NCBI GenBank assembly: GCA_045837725.1
Contig: JBEWZL010000227.1
Location: forward strand, 62,001 to 126,000
Origin: Vermamoeba vermiformis
Lineage: Eukaryota; Tubulinea; Echinamoebida
Reading direction: 5' to 3'
DNA: 64,000 nucleotides
Position 1 is the stretch's first letter; each line of letters opens with the position of its first letter. Both the position numbers and the translations under genes were made by a program. Positions 22,975 to 35,128 of this stretch are shown here, piece after piece. The notes below the pieces were generated by a model. That model did not search any database and had not been told where the DNA came from. It saw only the letters and a program-made list of their open reading frames with translations.

Positions 22975-24167
22975 GGCCTGAATCTGGTCTTCATTCGATG
23001 TAAATAGTTGCGGAATAAATGTACATAGCCTTGTTTCATAATACTACGGTCTACGTTGCGAATGGTGAGCTCGATGCCTCAGATATGCACGCGCAGATCT
23101 GTTTTAGGAAAATCTCCCGATAATCTCTCAAACATAATATTGCTATTATTCGTTTTCTCTGGGCGCGAACTGATTCTCATGGTGTTCTAGGGTTCTAAAC
23201 CTCGTTAAGCCGTCCAGTAAGCTCCATCTAGCTTCGGACTGTTTCCGAGGTGAACATTTTGGTGAGGATCAGTGAACGATTTTCCAGACACCGTAGTCAG
23301 ATTCTCATATTCAGACGTAGAACAGCTACATATCTCATTAATCATTCGTTTTAACGCTTGTTCTACCGATGCAAGCGACATCCGAGAGAATTTTGACTTG
23401 TCGGGTCTCTGAGTCGATAGAAGTTTATCGCTTGCTCAAGTTTGGTGCGTGAGTTTGACCAATGATCAACTGCGTCGCCCAGTGTGGATCATGTATTCGG
23501 TAATGAGCTTGTAAAGGAAAACACTTTTCAACGGCAATCGCGTCTTAAAACTCTTCTGACCTTTCTCATTGGTGGATCATTCATAATTGTAACGTGTTTA
23601 GTCTCGAGGTGATAGCAAATGCACGATGGATAAGCCTACATAAATTGTCGTTGCATCGCTCGGCTTTCAAGAATGGAAGTGGCATCCGTTGAATTATCTT
23701 CTGTATTTCGTAAACCTAGTATTCTGAGATAGAATATATATACCACAAGATTTTTAATTGCAGTAATAACATGAAACAATTAAAATCTCGTGCGGGGTGA
23801 TTAATCCAGCTCATACTTTAGCGGTGTAACGGTTATGCAGTATGCTCTTGATAAATTTTATTCCTTGCGGTAATCCGCGGTGCTAATTAATATACTACGT
23901 GTGAAATGATATTCTTGCGTAAAAATAAGCCAAAAATAAATATTAATTAGGTCGATCAGAAAGTAGATGAAATCTAATCCGAGTGACTGAATGCCCGAAT
24001 TATTCTCCAATCCAGCCAATATAAAACTATTATTTAAATTTAATAAATTACCTCATTCGTGTTTTACTGATTAACGGAAACGGAAGACAGAGAATAACCG
24101 CCGCGCCAATTTTTTTTATTCGATCTTTTCTATTGCACATAATACCTATATATCTATATATTTATAA
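22975..24167. other. Intergenic region, nothing recognised
   Basis: About 1.2 kb between two same-strand genes. No reading frame with coding character, no tRNA and no repeat was seen. The last 60 bases before the PGAP1 start are AT-rich with TATATATATTTATAA-like sequence. Confidence 0.4.
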
Positions 24168-27100
24168 ATGGGGCTATTACGTTGGGTTCCTTTAATATAC
24201 ACAGCCATATTCACAATTGTCTTTGTGTTTATTGGATTGCGAAGTGCCCTTGTTGATCTGGAACCCAACAACTGCAAAATGACGTACATGTGGCCCCAGT
24301 ACGTGCCTGTTAGAGGAATGAAGCACCTTAAATACGACCTGTATTTTTATCGAGAGGGGGAGACCAAGGTAATTACACGCATCCCAATTTTTTTTCCTAC
24401 CGCTTGATCCGCTCGAACTTTTAGTGTTCTGTAAATATATATCGAGCAATAAAGCGATCAAAATATTTGAATAAAATTTGACAAAATATTCGAGCATCTG
24501 ATATTTTTTTCAATTAGTGATTTATTACTAATTTTAATTTTATAGCCTATGAGCTCGATACCAAAACTATATGGTGTGCCCGTTCTATTTATACCAGGCA
24601 ATGCAGGCAGCTATCGACAGGTAATTATTATTAATCAAATTTTGACTGGATCTGCTCGGATAAATTATGCCAGCTTGAACATATAAAGCCCGATGCATAT
24701 ATTATTGCCCAACATTTTTTTCATAAAGAAATACGCAGTGATTGACTCCGTTTCAATTTTATCAATTTCATTTTCTGATCCACGCCAGAAATACTTTCCC
24801 TTAATAATTTGTACTTAAAAATCGAATGCCATAGTATAGTACCAATACAATTAAGCCGTTTTGCTTAAATTTTAAAGCACAATTTTGTTCGAAAGATCTA
24901 TACCTGGATCTCACTAGGCCTAGACTCAATTATAATACTATCAACTAAAAATAGCATAGTGCGAGTTAAATTTCAGCTGCTTTAATCTCGAGTTATAGCT
25001 AAAACTAACCATTATTACTGTCTTACGTTTTTCCGGGATCAGATCCAAACCAACATCACCAATACAAGATTATCTCTATTTACCCGTGCAAACACTTAGT
25101 AACGTAATTTATATTATATATAGGTTCGGTCGTTAGGCTCAGTGTCTGCTTGGACTCACAGCTCGAGAAATTTGAGTAATTTGCACGACTCAGATCTGTC
25201 ACATATCGTATGTACTCTATTAATTGCTTATAATCCATATAATATAGCAACATGGGTATATTATATAATGCTAACAAAGACGCATGACTGATAATATAAC
25301 AAAAAAATTGGACCGAATAATTCACATATCGAGCCTTTTGTCGCTCATTAAAATTAATTACCTCAGTGCATTTATTATTGCGTTATTATATTAACGATAT
25401 TTATTCCTATTATAGAAGCTGGAGGCTCCGCCAGTCCGTGGCAAGAAGTTGAATGAGTTTGACTTTTTTACGGCTGATTTTGATGAAGAGCTGACAGCGT
25501 TGAACGGAGACCTATTGTTCAATCAAATCGATTTTGTGAATGATTGCATCAAACATATTTTATCGCTCTATCATGGCGAGAAGGGACAAAAGGTATGAAA
25601 ATTTGCAAAAAAATATTGTAAAAATTCAGAAAAATTCGAATATTGCGCAAAATTCGATATATTATCGTGCAGATAATTATATGCGCCTGAATTTTGCTTT
25701 TGGTGCCAGCGGAACATTTTTAAATTTATAATTAATTCTTTTTTTATGTAGCCCACTAGCGTTATCCTCGTAGGCCATTCTATGGGAGGTCTTGTTGCTC
25801 GTGGAGCATTTACCGCTGCGAACTACAATCCTGGCTCAATTAAGACGATAATCACAATCAACAGTCCTCACCGAGTAGATCCGCTCTTATTTCACCGTTC
25901 TTCGGGCAGATCTTATAGAATAGTTAATGGATTTTGGAAGGAAGAGCTATATAATCCCGACAAGCTTGCCAATAGTAAGTATTTTCAAAATTTCTCGTCG
26001 GTACTCGCGATCCGGATGCTGTCGCAATTTTTCCTTATTAAAATAAGAACTGAATATTAACAATATGCGATATTAGGTGCGTTGAAGGATGTTGCAGTAT
26101 TGTCGATTGCTGGTGGTAATAGGTAAGAGAATGCACAATTTAATAGTATTTTTTTTATTATATATGAACGAACCATAGACGAATGTATTATATTTAAATA
26201 GGGATATTCAAGTGAGCAGTGACCTCTCTTCGCTTGAATTAATCGCTCCTGAGACGCACCAGTTCTCTACTATTGCTACCTCAGTTCCGTACGTTTGGCT
26301 CTCGACTGATCACTTGGTAAGTCTTTAAATTTCAATACAATGTGATATTTAGAAATAATAGTTACCAATGCACGTATTATATCACATATAATCATTAATG
26401 TAATGTTTTGAAACGACGGTTGGATCACATCTGCAGCACAAAAATTAATTGAATCAATATTGAATAGAGATATTATGGACTTATATTTATATCGTTTTTA
26501 ATGCATCGTATGACTCTAATGCTTTTTTTTTGCGGGATCTAGTCGAGTGTCTGGTGCAATCAACTCGTTTACGTCCTCAGCGAGACTTTATTCGATTTAA
26601 TTGATCCAGCGACGAAACAAGACACTTATCCACTCGAAGAACGTATGAGAATATTTAAGCAGCAATTCCAAAGCAAATTACCCGAAGCTTTGAGTTTTGT
26701 GGATGCGCTGCCCGATCTGCACCGCGGAGCCGTTCAAGACACCGAGAAGTGGATTGGAAGACCTTATGCTGAAGCATTCGTACATCATCACACGATCACT
26801 CAAACGAGGCACATGAAGTGGCATATTTCTGAGTAAGTCACCGGATCTCGCATCTCATCATTGCCTCAATAGTATCGTAGCATAGTAAATTGCCTAAATA
26901 TCAAATTAATGCACGATATATAATATATTTTCTACTAAACAGAGGCTAAATTGAGATCCGATCCGTTACAAAACTAACTTAATTTTGTATTTATTTAGAA
27001 ATTACCATGAATACAAATTTACGATGGTAACTGGTTTGCCCAAAGAAAATCTCACTGCTAAGCTCTGCAAAGCCGATTTTGTTGATTGTTTAGACTTGGA

Positions 27101-29742
27101 CGACAAGATCACGCCAGTGCTTCACTCAGTTGAGCCTGGAGTGCGCGAATTCGACACGAAAATTGTTCCTATGAACATATTGGTGCTCATGCCCGAGGCT
27201 CTTAAAGGTAAGATTTCATTCTGTAGTACTATTTTCAACTTTTCAGTTCGATCCAAGCAAATCCGTTACTTTGGCGCACTCAATAATATATATGTGCATA
27301 TAATTAATATGCTATTATAGGCTACGACTATCTACTCGTTGAAGTTCAGCCTCCCAAGAACAAGGAACCCAGCTTCTTTATTGCTCAATGGTACGGCTTG
27401 GCCGAGTCAAGAATTGTTGTGGACCCTCCTATGTTTAAAGGTAATGCATAATTATATTTACTTAGGGCATTATTCGATTAATTTGAAAGACGAGATCGGC
27501 TACCGTCGATTGCGGATCTGATCTCTTAGTGTCGAATATATATTTACTAGGCATTTGATGCTTATTATAGTACTGCTAGTCTTATGTAATTTTTAACGAT
27601 CGTTTGCTTTATTTAGAGTACATGATTACCCTGCCTAAACAACATCCGATCATCGTCGACTTTGTGTTCGAAAATTTGAGCAAATTCCAAGCACTCTCGT
27701 TCAAAGTTGCGCGCAAAGAGTGTTCTACGACCATTAAACAAATCGCAGATGATTTGAAGTCGGTCGTGGTGCAGCTGAACGAAGAGACCAAAGAAGAAAA
27801 GCACTCTAGCTTGCCAGTGACGGTGATCAAGTACGAGATCTGTTCGCAGAACAAGACACAGTGCTTCAACAATATTCATGCACTGTTGTTCTCGCATCCT
27901 GGCTGCGAGTACGAGGTACGTACTGGATAATAATCCAAAAGAAATTCTTCGAAAAGTCATATTATTATTATTATTTTCTATTGTCTGTATTTATTCTCCT
28001 CACAAACTCTTTAATTCTTTCAATTTTAACCACATTTGTACTCAAAATTTAATCTCTTCGTCGAATCGAGTTCGTTGGTTTAGAGCTCTAAGCTGGATCC
28101 GGCACTAATATACTTATTTCTCATATAGATTGAGATTAGCCCGAATATTTTCGAATCATTAGGTCAAGTCTTCCGTGGCTATTTAATGCTCGGCATTGCG
28201 TGTTGTTTTGCCGCAACATTTTTCATCATGTTCCAACAGTTCAGAAGATATCGAAAGACAGGTACGACATTCGTATTTATAGACAGTATACATATGTTAC
28301 ATATACTCGATAATCAGGAGTAATCAGCAAATCTAAATTTGTTGAGTTTTTTTCGTGCTTTGATCTAGATCCGTTTTTGACATTATTTTGTGGCAGGTGT
28401 CTATCCCTCGCTGTGGGAAAGTCTCCGTGACGTGCATTACAACTACGTGACAGTAATCTTTGTCATCATTTCATTCGTGGACATTGTCATCGGACCGATT
28501 TTCACTGAAACAGTCTTCACGTTGACTCAAGAATTCTTGCGCCACGGCTTATTGACCTTGCCCTATCCTTGGCCCAACTTGCCTATTTTGTTCATGTTGC
28601 ATTTCTTGGCCATTTCAATCGTGGGCATTTGGTACATGGCTGCATCGTTGTTGTACTTTGTGTTGACGTTTAGAGTCGGATTTAGAGCTGAAAATGACAA
28701 GCCAAGGTACGATATATATAGAATGAATATCATTACTAAATTAGCTCTTTTTGCAAAATTATTTTTTATTGCGATCTGATCTTGCAAACTTAGAATCTTA
28801 TCTTATCTTATCTTCTTTCGAAAAAGAATCAGTACTAATAATATTATCTATACACTAGCAGGCCCGAAAAGTTCTCGTTCTCATTTGTGTTCGTGCTGTA
28901 CATGCTCATCGTGTTCGGCAGCTTCTTTTTCTTGCACTACTCGGTCACACTCATTGTCGCACTCGTCTATTTCTTGCTCTCCATGAAATACTATCAGAAT
29001 AAGGTACGCATTTATCATCCTATTTGTAGCAATATTACCCCTAAATTACTACTTAATTTTTGTCGGGTCACACCACTTCCGGTTCGTTCGTACTCATTTA
29101 TTTTTATTTATTGTAGAACAAGTGGCACTTTGCACAGACGCTATTTGTGCTGTATTCGTTCTTGCTAATCATTGTCATTCCTTCTTTGGTCATTTGGGTC
29201 AAAGGTAAGTCCGAGTAACAGCTGCGACTTTTTGGTGGATCTGAATCCGTTTTGGATCTGAGCAACTATGCTTAAAAATTATTATTTGAAGTAGTGTAGC
29301 GCGTATATCTGTAACAATACGAGATTATATTCGAAACAGTTGATCACGATTCCTAATATTTTTAAATGCAGATCTGAAGTACGGCTGGAAATGGCCCGAC
29401 ATGGAATTTGCAGTGCTACTCATTGCTATTCACGTCTATATAGTGCGATTCTTGGAATTACCGAAAGGCAAATCAATCAGCTATTTAATGCTGCTCGCAT
29501 CTGCTGCAGTCGAATTGGCGTGCTTGCACACAGTTTACAGAATGATGAGCGTATTAATTGGCGTGACTTTAATATTCATCACGGTGCCGTTGTTTAATAA
29601 GCCAAGTAATAATAAGGACGATAATTGTAATAATAGAAACGAAAAGAAATTGAGCGCGAAAGAAGACAAGAAAAGCAATGACAGCAAAAAACTTTTAAAA
29701 TCGAAAACAAACTCGAAACAATCTGCAAAAAACAACAAATAA
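24168..29742 (+). CDS. PGAP1: GPI inositol-deacylase (PGAP1/Bst1)
   Basis: About sixteen exons. The N-terminal signal anchor (WVPLIYTAIFTIVFVFIGL) comes first, then the family opening CKMTYMWPQYVPV. The alpha/beta-hydrolase core has VLFIPGNAGSYRQVRS, FFTADFDEELTALNG and the lipase nucleophile motif VILVGHSMGGLVARG. A His-containing helix region (EAFVHHHTITQTRHMKW) and a beta-rich middle follow. At least six membrane segments lie in the C-terminal third. The tail is very Lys/Asn-rich (KSKTNSKQSAKNNK). PGAP1 removes the inositol acyl chain from GPI anchors in the ER, which allows export of GPI proteins. Length and domain order fit the family. Confidence 0.95.
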
Positions 29743-30005
29743 AACAGTTTTGTTAATACTCGCTACGAACAAACTCGACGTTATAAAGTTGGATTCAAAT
29801 TTCGAAATTTTAGATCCTCATTAATTTTATCCAATAAACTGACCAAGAAGACGCTTTAATAGATAGATCTAGTTCATATAGCATAATATGCGCTCTGGTT
29901 GTTGATTTATTGAGGTTTGAATCTTCGCAAGAAAATTCCAAGCCCGCTACAATTTTCTTGGCGTAACAGTTACGCTTGTTTTGTTCGTTAGTACAACAAA
30001 CTAAG

Positions 30006-32068
30006 ATGAAAGTCTTGATTGTCTTTGCGGCCTTGTTGGCTGTGGCTTTTGCCGGAATTACTTTCCCCAACATCACTCAAAACTACGGTTACATCAACGC
30101 CAACAGGTAATCAGTCGCGAGATCCATCGATCTACCAACTAGATTTTGTTCTTGGCTTATTATCTTTATTAATCCTTCTAATATTATAGCCAATATGGTG
30201 TCAACTTGTTCTACTGGGAGTTCGACTCTTTGGACAAGCCCGCAACTGATCCTCTCGTTGTTTGGTTGACTGGTGGACCCGGCTGCTCTTCTGAAGTTGC
30301 TATGTTCTTCGAGAACGGCCCTTATACTGTCAACGACGACTTGACTCTTACTTTCAATCCTTATACGTAAGTGCGGAGAATGCGGATTTGGATCAAAAAA
30401 ATATTAAACGGTTTCAATGAGGCTTAATTTTAGGAAAAATTAGTGCTATATGAAAATAGCACTAAAATATCATTTTTAAGTATTTTAATCGATAAAATTC
30501 TAATACGTTTGTATTCCATCCTCGATCTGCTACCGTACAGCAAAGAGAACCATGCTTTCTCTGCTTATATCTATACCATTATATGAATCTAATAATTGAT
30601 CGCACGACTACGATGAATCTAACGATTGATTACACAGTTGGAACTCTCACGCCAATTTGCTCTACGTCGATCAACCGGGAGGGTAATGTTTCGCTGCGAC
30701 TGATCGTTCTAATAAATAGTATACTAATATTCGCCAATGTAGCACTGGCTTCTCTTACGTCAACAACCCTTCTGGTTATGTCCATAGCGAAGATCAAGTT
30801 GCCGATGACTTCTACACTTTCCTCGTTGGTTTCTTCAAGAAGTACCCCAAATTCGTTGGTCGTGACTTCTATATCACTGGTGAATCTTATGCTGGAGTAA
30901 GTGTTTGAACCTTCACCACTTGTTGAATTATCCGTTACAAATCCGCGAGTTTGAACTTGTTGTTTTACTGCTGAGACTGACTCGCTTTGTTTAGCACTAC
31001 ATTCCTGCCATCGCCGCTAAAATCGTTGATATGAACAAGAAGAGCAGCTTCAAGATCAACTTGAAGGGTAAGTAACACCAAATCCGCGACCGGATTCACA
31101 TCTGAACTCGAAGCTAATCCTTATTTTATCGCACAGCCGTTGCTATTGGTAACGGTTTGGTTGATCATCTCATCCAAGACAAGTCCTATGCTCCTTACTT
31201 GTACGCCCACGGTTTGATCGGCCAAGACGTCGTTCAACAAATGAACCAAGCCTACGCTCAATGCCAACAAGATATTGAAGCTGGTGAATATACGAACGCC
31301 TTCAGCGACTGCAGCTTGGTTATCCAGATTGGTCGTCAAGCCGCTGGCAACATCAACGTTTACGACATCCGCAAGCAATGCGACGGCAATTTGTGCTACG
31401 ATCTTAGCAACATCGAAAACTACTTTGCTCAATCCTCCGTCATTAACCAGCTCGGCGTTGGTAACGCTCAATGGACTCCTTGCAATGAATACGTTTACCA
31501 ATACTTGGTTAATGACTTTGAGGCCTCGTACAGATTCGATCTCGTCAAGTTGTTGGCAAACCAAGTCCGCGTTCTCATCTACAACGGTAAGTATTAATAT
31601 TTGGAGAATTTATCCATATTTTTGGAATTACTTGGCGGGTTTTTTGGACCATTTTCGGATCGAGGTGGATCGCATACTTTGAACAACTTTCTGACATTTG
31701 TTAATTCAAGGTGAATACGACTTCATCTGCAACTTCTACGGCTCTGCTGAGATGGTTAACACTATGCAATGGTCTGGTCAACAAGCTTTCCTCCAAGCCC
31801 AAAACACCACTTGGAACTACAACGGCCAAGCTGTTGGTAACTCTCGTACTGCCAACGGTTTGACTTTCGTCGTCGTTTACAATGCTGGTCACTTGGTTCC
31901 TCACGATCAAGTAAGTACTGATAAGCCTATCATATCATTTTGAAAAGTTAAAGCTTTTTGGTGTCTGGATGTGGCTCCACGTACTGACCTTTTTTTTTTT
32001 CTTTCTTTCAGCCCGCCGCTGCTCTTGACTTGTTGACTCGCTTCATCAAGAACAAGCCTTTCAACTAA
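30006..32068 (+). CDS. Secreted serine carboxypeptidase (S10), copy A
   Basis: Eight exons (30006-30106, 30190-30366, 30638-30682, 30743-30896, 30995-31077, 31138-31586, 31711-31910, 32012-32068) join in frame. Signal peptide [16 protein letters not shown]. The S10 oxyanion region is [11 protein letters not shown], the nucleophile elbow GESYAGHYIPA, the catalytic Asp lies in GEYDFICN and the catalytic His in NAGHLVPHDQP. Carboxypeptidase Y-type enzymes remove C-terminal residues at acid pH in vacuoles or outside the cell. A near-identical inverted paralogue lies at 44208-46304, and even its introns resemble these. The codon choice is more GC-rich and regular than in neighbours, which suggests high expression. 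Confidence 0.96.
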
Positions 32069-32930
32069 ATAGCTTAAATTAAGTGACTTGGGCATGGGCT
32101 CTTTCGCTAGATCTTGCTCATGTCTCCGTAAAGACGTGCGACTAAGCCTTTCCATTTATATTCATCCGACTTCAATGACCTTGTTCTATTGGTCTTAAAT
32201 AAACAACTTTCATCTCATATCGAATCGTTTCATTGACGAAAAGTATGCGTATTGGCTTTCTCTGACATCGTGTTTGGACTCATGTGCATCCGTACAACTG
32301 CTGCCAAACACGTGACCGATGGCAAGATATGTTAGACAAAGGGAGTCTTAGTGAATGATCGTATGATATAATAGTGCCTGGTGATGTATAAGGGCAAGGT
32401 ATCGTCGTGAAATGTAACCCTCGCACGTGTCATTAACATTGGAAGACGATCAGCTAAGTCAACAAAAATTAAACGATAATTGTTAATATACTGCAAATAT
32501 ATTTATGGCTTACCGGTAAGTAGTAATAGCGTCTCCAAGCAAATCCAGGGTTTGTTGCAATTATTTGAATATTTTGAAACACTTCGCTTGCCAAGCTTCA
32601 CAGCCGTCACAATATTTTTTAGATAATAACGTAATATTTTTTGGCAATAGATTGTCGTCAACATGCGAGAATACCAAGATCCCAGGTAAAAGAACTAAAT
32701 CTGTTTCTGGCAGTGCGTAAATCGCTCCATACTCGTGTTATATACAATATGGAATATAATATTATATAATAGGCCATTAGTAATATGATTTGTGGTACTG
32801 AACGCAATAAAAGGATGCGTTAATTTTTGCCGTCATTTTGATTTTGAACTGCAACGCGCGAAACATCTTACAAAAAAGACAAATAGAATATTTATACATT
32901 ATATTGATGATATTTAATTAATATTGGCAA
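32069..32930. other. Intergenic region, nothing recognised
   Basis: About 860 bases containing the carboxypeptidase A 3' UTR (AATAAA-like TAAATAAAC near 32195) and the promoter of the F-box gene. One CACGTGTCA site lies near 32423. No gene was seen. Confidence 0.4.
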
Positions 32931-33928
32931 ATGAACGCGTCTTTGATAGAATTGTTGCCGTTCGAATTAATTGAATGGATTCTGTTGCACTGCCAGGACC
33001 AACTAGTCGCTGTAACTTTGCCTAGAGTATCAAAATATTTTAAACGAATTACTGGCGAAGATGAAATCATTTGGAAATCAAAATGTGTCAAACAAGATTT
33101 GGATGTAAAAGCAAAATCTTCGGATCAAACTTGGAAGCATTTTTATTTTGCAAGTAAGTATTTATTATTTTATTTTAGCCCCTTTATTATTTATTTTTAT
33201 TCTAATTTTAACTTTTATCTGACAGTTGAGCTCAAATTATTTCCACTGTGCGGATTAACGCTCGGAGAATTTGGTGATTTCAAACAACTAGGAAAAGTGC
33301 GCACTGGTACACCAGGAGAGACATATTATAAGACTATAAACGATATCAGATTCTGGTTTAACAAGGATCAGATCTTCAACACGCTCTATCTTGTTTTCAA
33401 CAAAACAATTTTGCCCAAGTAAGTCCTATCAAATAAAGTGTTATAATTATAATAGTATGACGCTAAAGCGACTTATTCTCGATTAGTATTAGCGTTGAAA
33501 TTGATTTTTAATTTAGTTTTTAGACTTCGGATCTGCTTGGCTAAATTTAATATTTTTTTATTTTTAGAGCTTGGGAGGAACAAGGCCTAACATTCGATTT
33601 AAATATAGAAGAATGCAAGGATTTAATGCGCTTCAAGTTCCGAAACTACAGCGTAATTGCAAAAGATACCCAAACGAGGCTGATCTCCGTTGCCAAGTTA
33701 AAAGCTGATTCATTTTATACTATAACATTCGTATTTGATCCATATACTAGGAGAGGTATGGCCTAATTGTTTTTTAAATATAATCTGATTTAATTACAAT
33801 TATAGTTTTCTAATTTAAAATTTGCTAAAGGCTCGGATTATATATTATACAGCATTACCTTGTTATGGCTACCAAATCCTACTATTGAAGAGTTAGAGCA
33901 GTATTATAATAAAATATGTCGAGGTTAA
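32931..33928 (+). CDS. F-box protein
   Basis: Four exons (32931-33153, 33226-33418, 33568-33755, 33831-33928) join in frame to about 233 residues. The F-box is at residues 7-50 (LLPFELIEWILLHC, RVSKYFKRIT, WKSKCV), followed by QTWKHFYF, the usual end of the Skp1-binding unit. The rest is beta-rich with no recognised substrate domain (TFDLNIEECKDLMRFKF, SFYTITFVFDPYTRRG) and ends PTIEELEQYYNKICRG. Predicted SCF adaptor. The third acceptor was placed at 33831 because it alone keeps the frame open to a stop. Confidence 0.8.
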
Positions 33929-34046
33929 GCGAAACAATCAACTGTTTTTTAATACAGATCTGTTACAATGTTCTTTACAGCAACAAATCTTCCGACTAAT
34001 ATGTACGTTGAATTTTACAATAAATTTTCTATTGATTTGCAATATA

Positions 34047-35029
34047 TTAGCTTTTGTCATCAGCAGCTTCAGAAGCCTGAGTGGATGTGGCGTCAGATTC
34101 AGCCGTCGAATTGGTTTCAGCCTCATCATCTTGATTGACAGGGAATGTGCATTGAAATAGCTTATGTCCAAATTTGTTACAATTAGGGCACGTGCCTTTA
34201 AAGGGCCAATGAATTTTAAGTCTTAAATTTGGCAGATCCAACCGCCGAATTCCTGCAATGCTTTCAGGAAGTGCTTTGAATAGAACAGAAAAACCGCCAC
34301 TATATATTATTGCACTTTTGTACATCATTCTATGCCGCCACATGTCGTGAAAAGGCTCTTTTACGAGGTTAGCCAAGGCCTGGATCCCTTCGTCGGACGT
34401 CCATCCAGAACCAGTCCATTGAAAATCAACTTTGAACCCCTTAACAGATACATCAGGTGTATAATAACAATAATGTCGTTTGGATGCTACATTAATCGTT
34501 GTTAATCCGCGCAAAGGTTCGAGTGAGCAATTGAAGCGAACAGATGTACCAGCTGAAAACTCTTGTGTGCCGACTAATTTGTCCGCTAAATCATCTTTCA
34601 ATCCTTCTTTTAGTGCTTCTAGTATATTCTCGGTGCATAACTTGATTGTGGAATTAGGATCGTTGAATACAAACAGCTCTGAAATGAAATCTTTGGATGT
34701 GGCCGTTGAAAAATTCTTTGGCTCTGAAGAAGAATCGTGTAATGATCTATACTTATAATATATTATTACAATGGCACAAAACAATTATTTAGAATTATTG
34801 GGCAAAAACTGAATCCGTTTTTGCGATCCATCTTTTTTTATACATACAAATTATCCAAAAGCTGTTCGGTGCTGGTTATATCATTAGTACTGATACTACT
34901 CGACGACATGGTGCAAGTATCACATGAGTTGAGGTATTTCTTGCGGGGTTTTTTTGTTGCAACAAATCGGACGGCATTTTTTTTTTGACGCATGTCAACT
35001 ATTATTGCATTGAGTGTCAAGTTTGGCAT
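34047..35029 (-). CDS. CCHC zinc-knuckle protein, LINE ORF1-like
   Basis: Two exons (35029-34848 and 34746-34047) join in frame to 293 residues. The N-terminus is basic (MRQKKNAVRF, KKPRKKYLN), then Ser/Thr-rich. A middle region of about 130 residues (IQALANLVKEP, GGFSVLFKALPESI) leads to one zinc knuckle, CPNCNKFGHKLFQC (Cx2Cx4Hx4C). The tail is Asp/Glu/Ser/Thr-rich. An RNA-binding-like fold followed by a single CCHC knuckle is the arrangement of ORF1 proteins of many LINEs. The gene has an ordinary intron, an open frame and no reverse transcriptase next to it, so it may be a recruited host gene; this is inference. It lies 99 bases head to head from the RhoGAP gene. Confidence 0.65.
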
Positions 35030-35128
35030 TATTTATTATATTAACGCACACTTGCATTCATAAGCAACTTCTTTATTGGAATAATATCAATAGAAACAAG
35101 ATCCGAAAACAAATACTCAGTCTATTGA

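Noticed and set aside
28793-28813. Short CTTAT repeat
   Set aside because: Only three or four units inside an intron; not meaningful.
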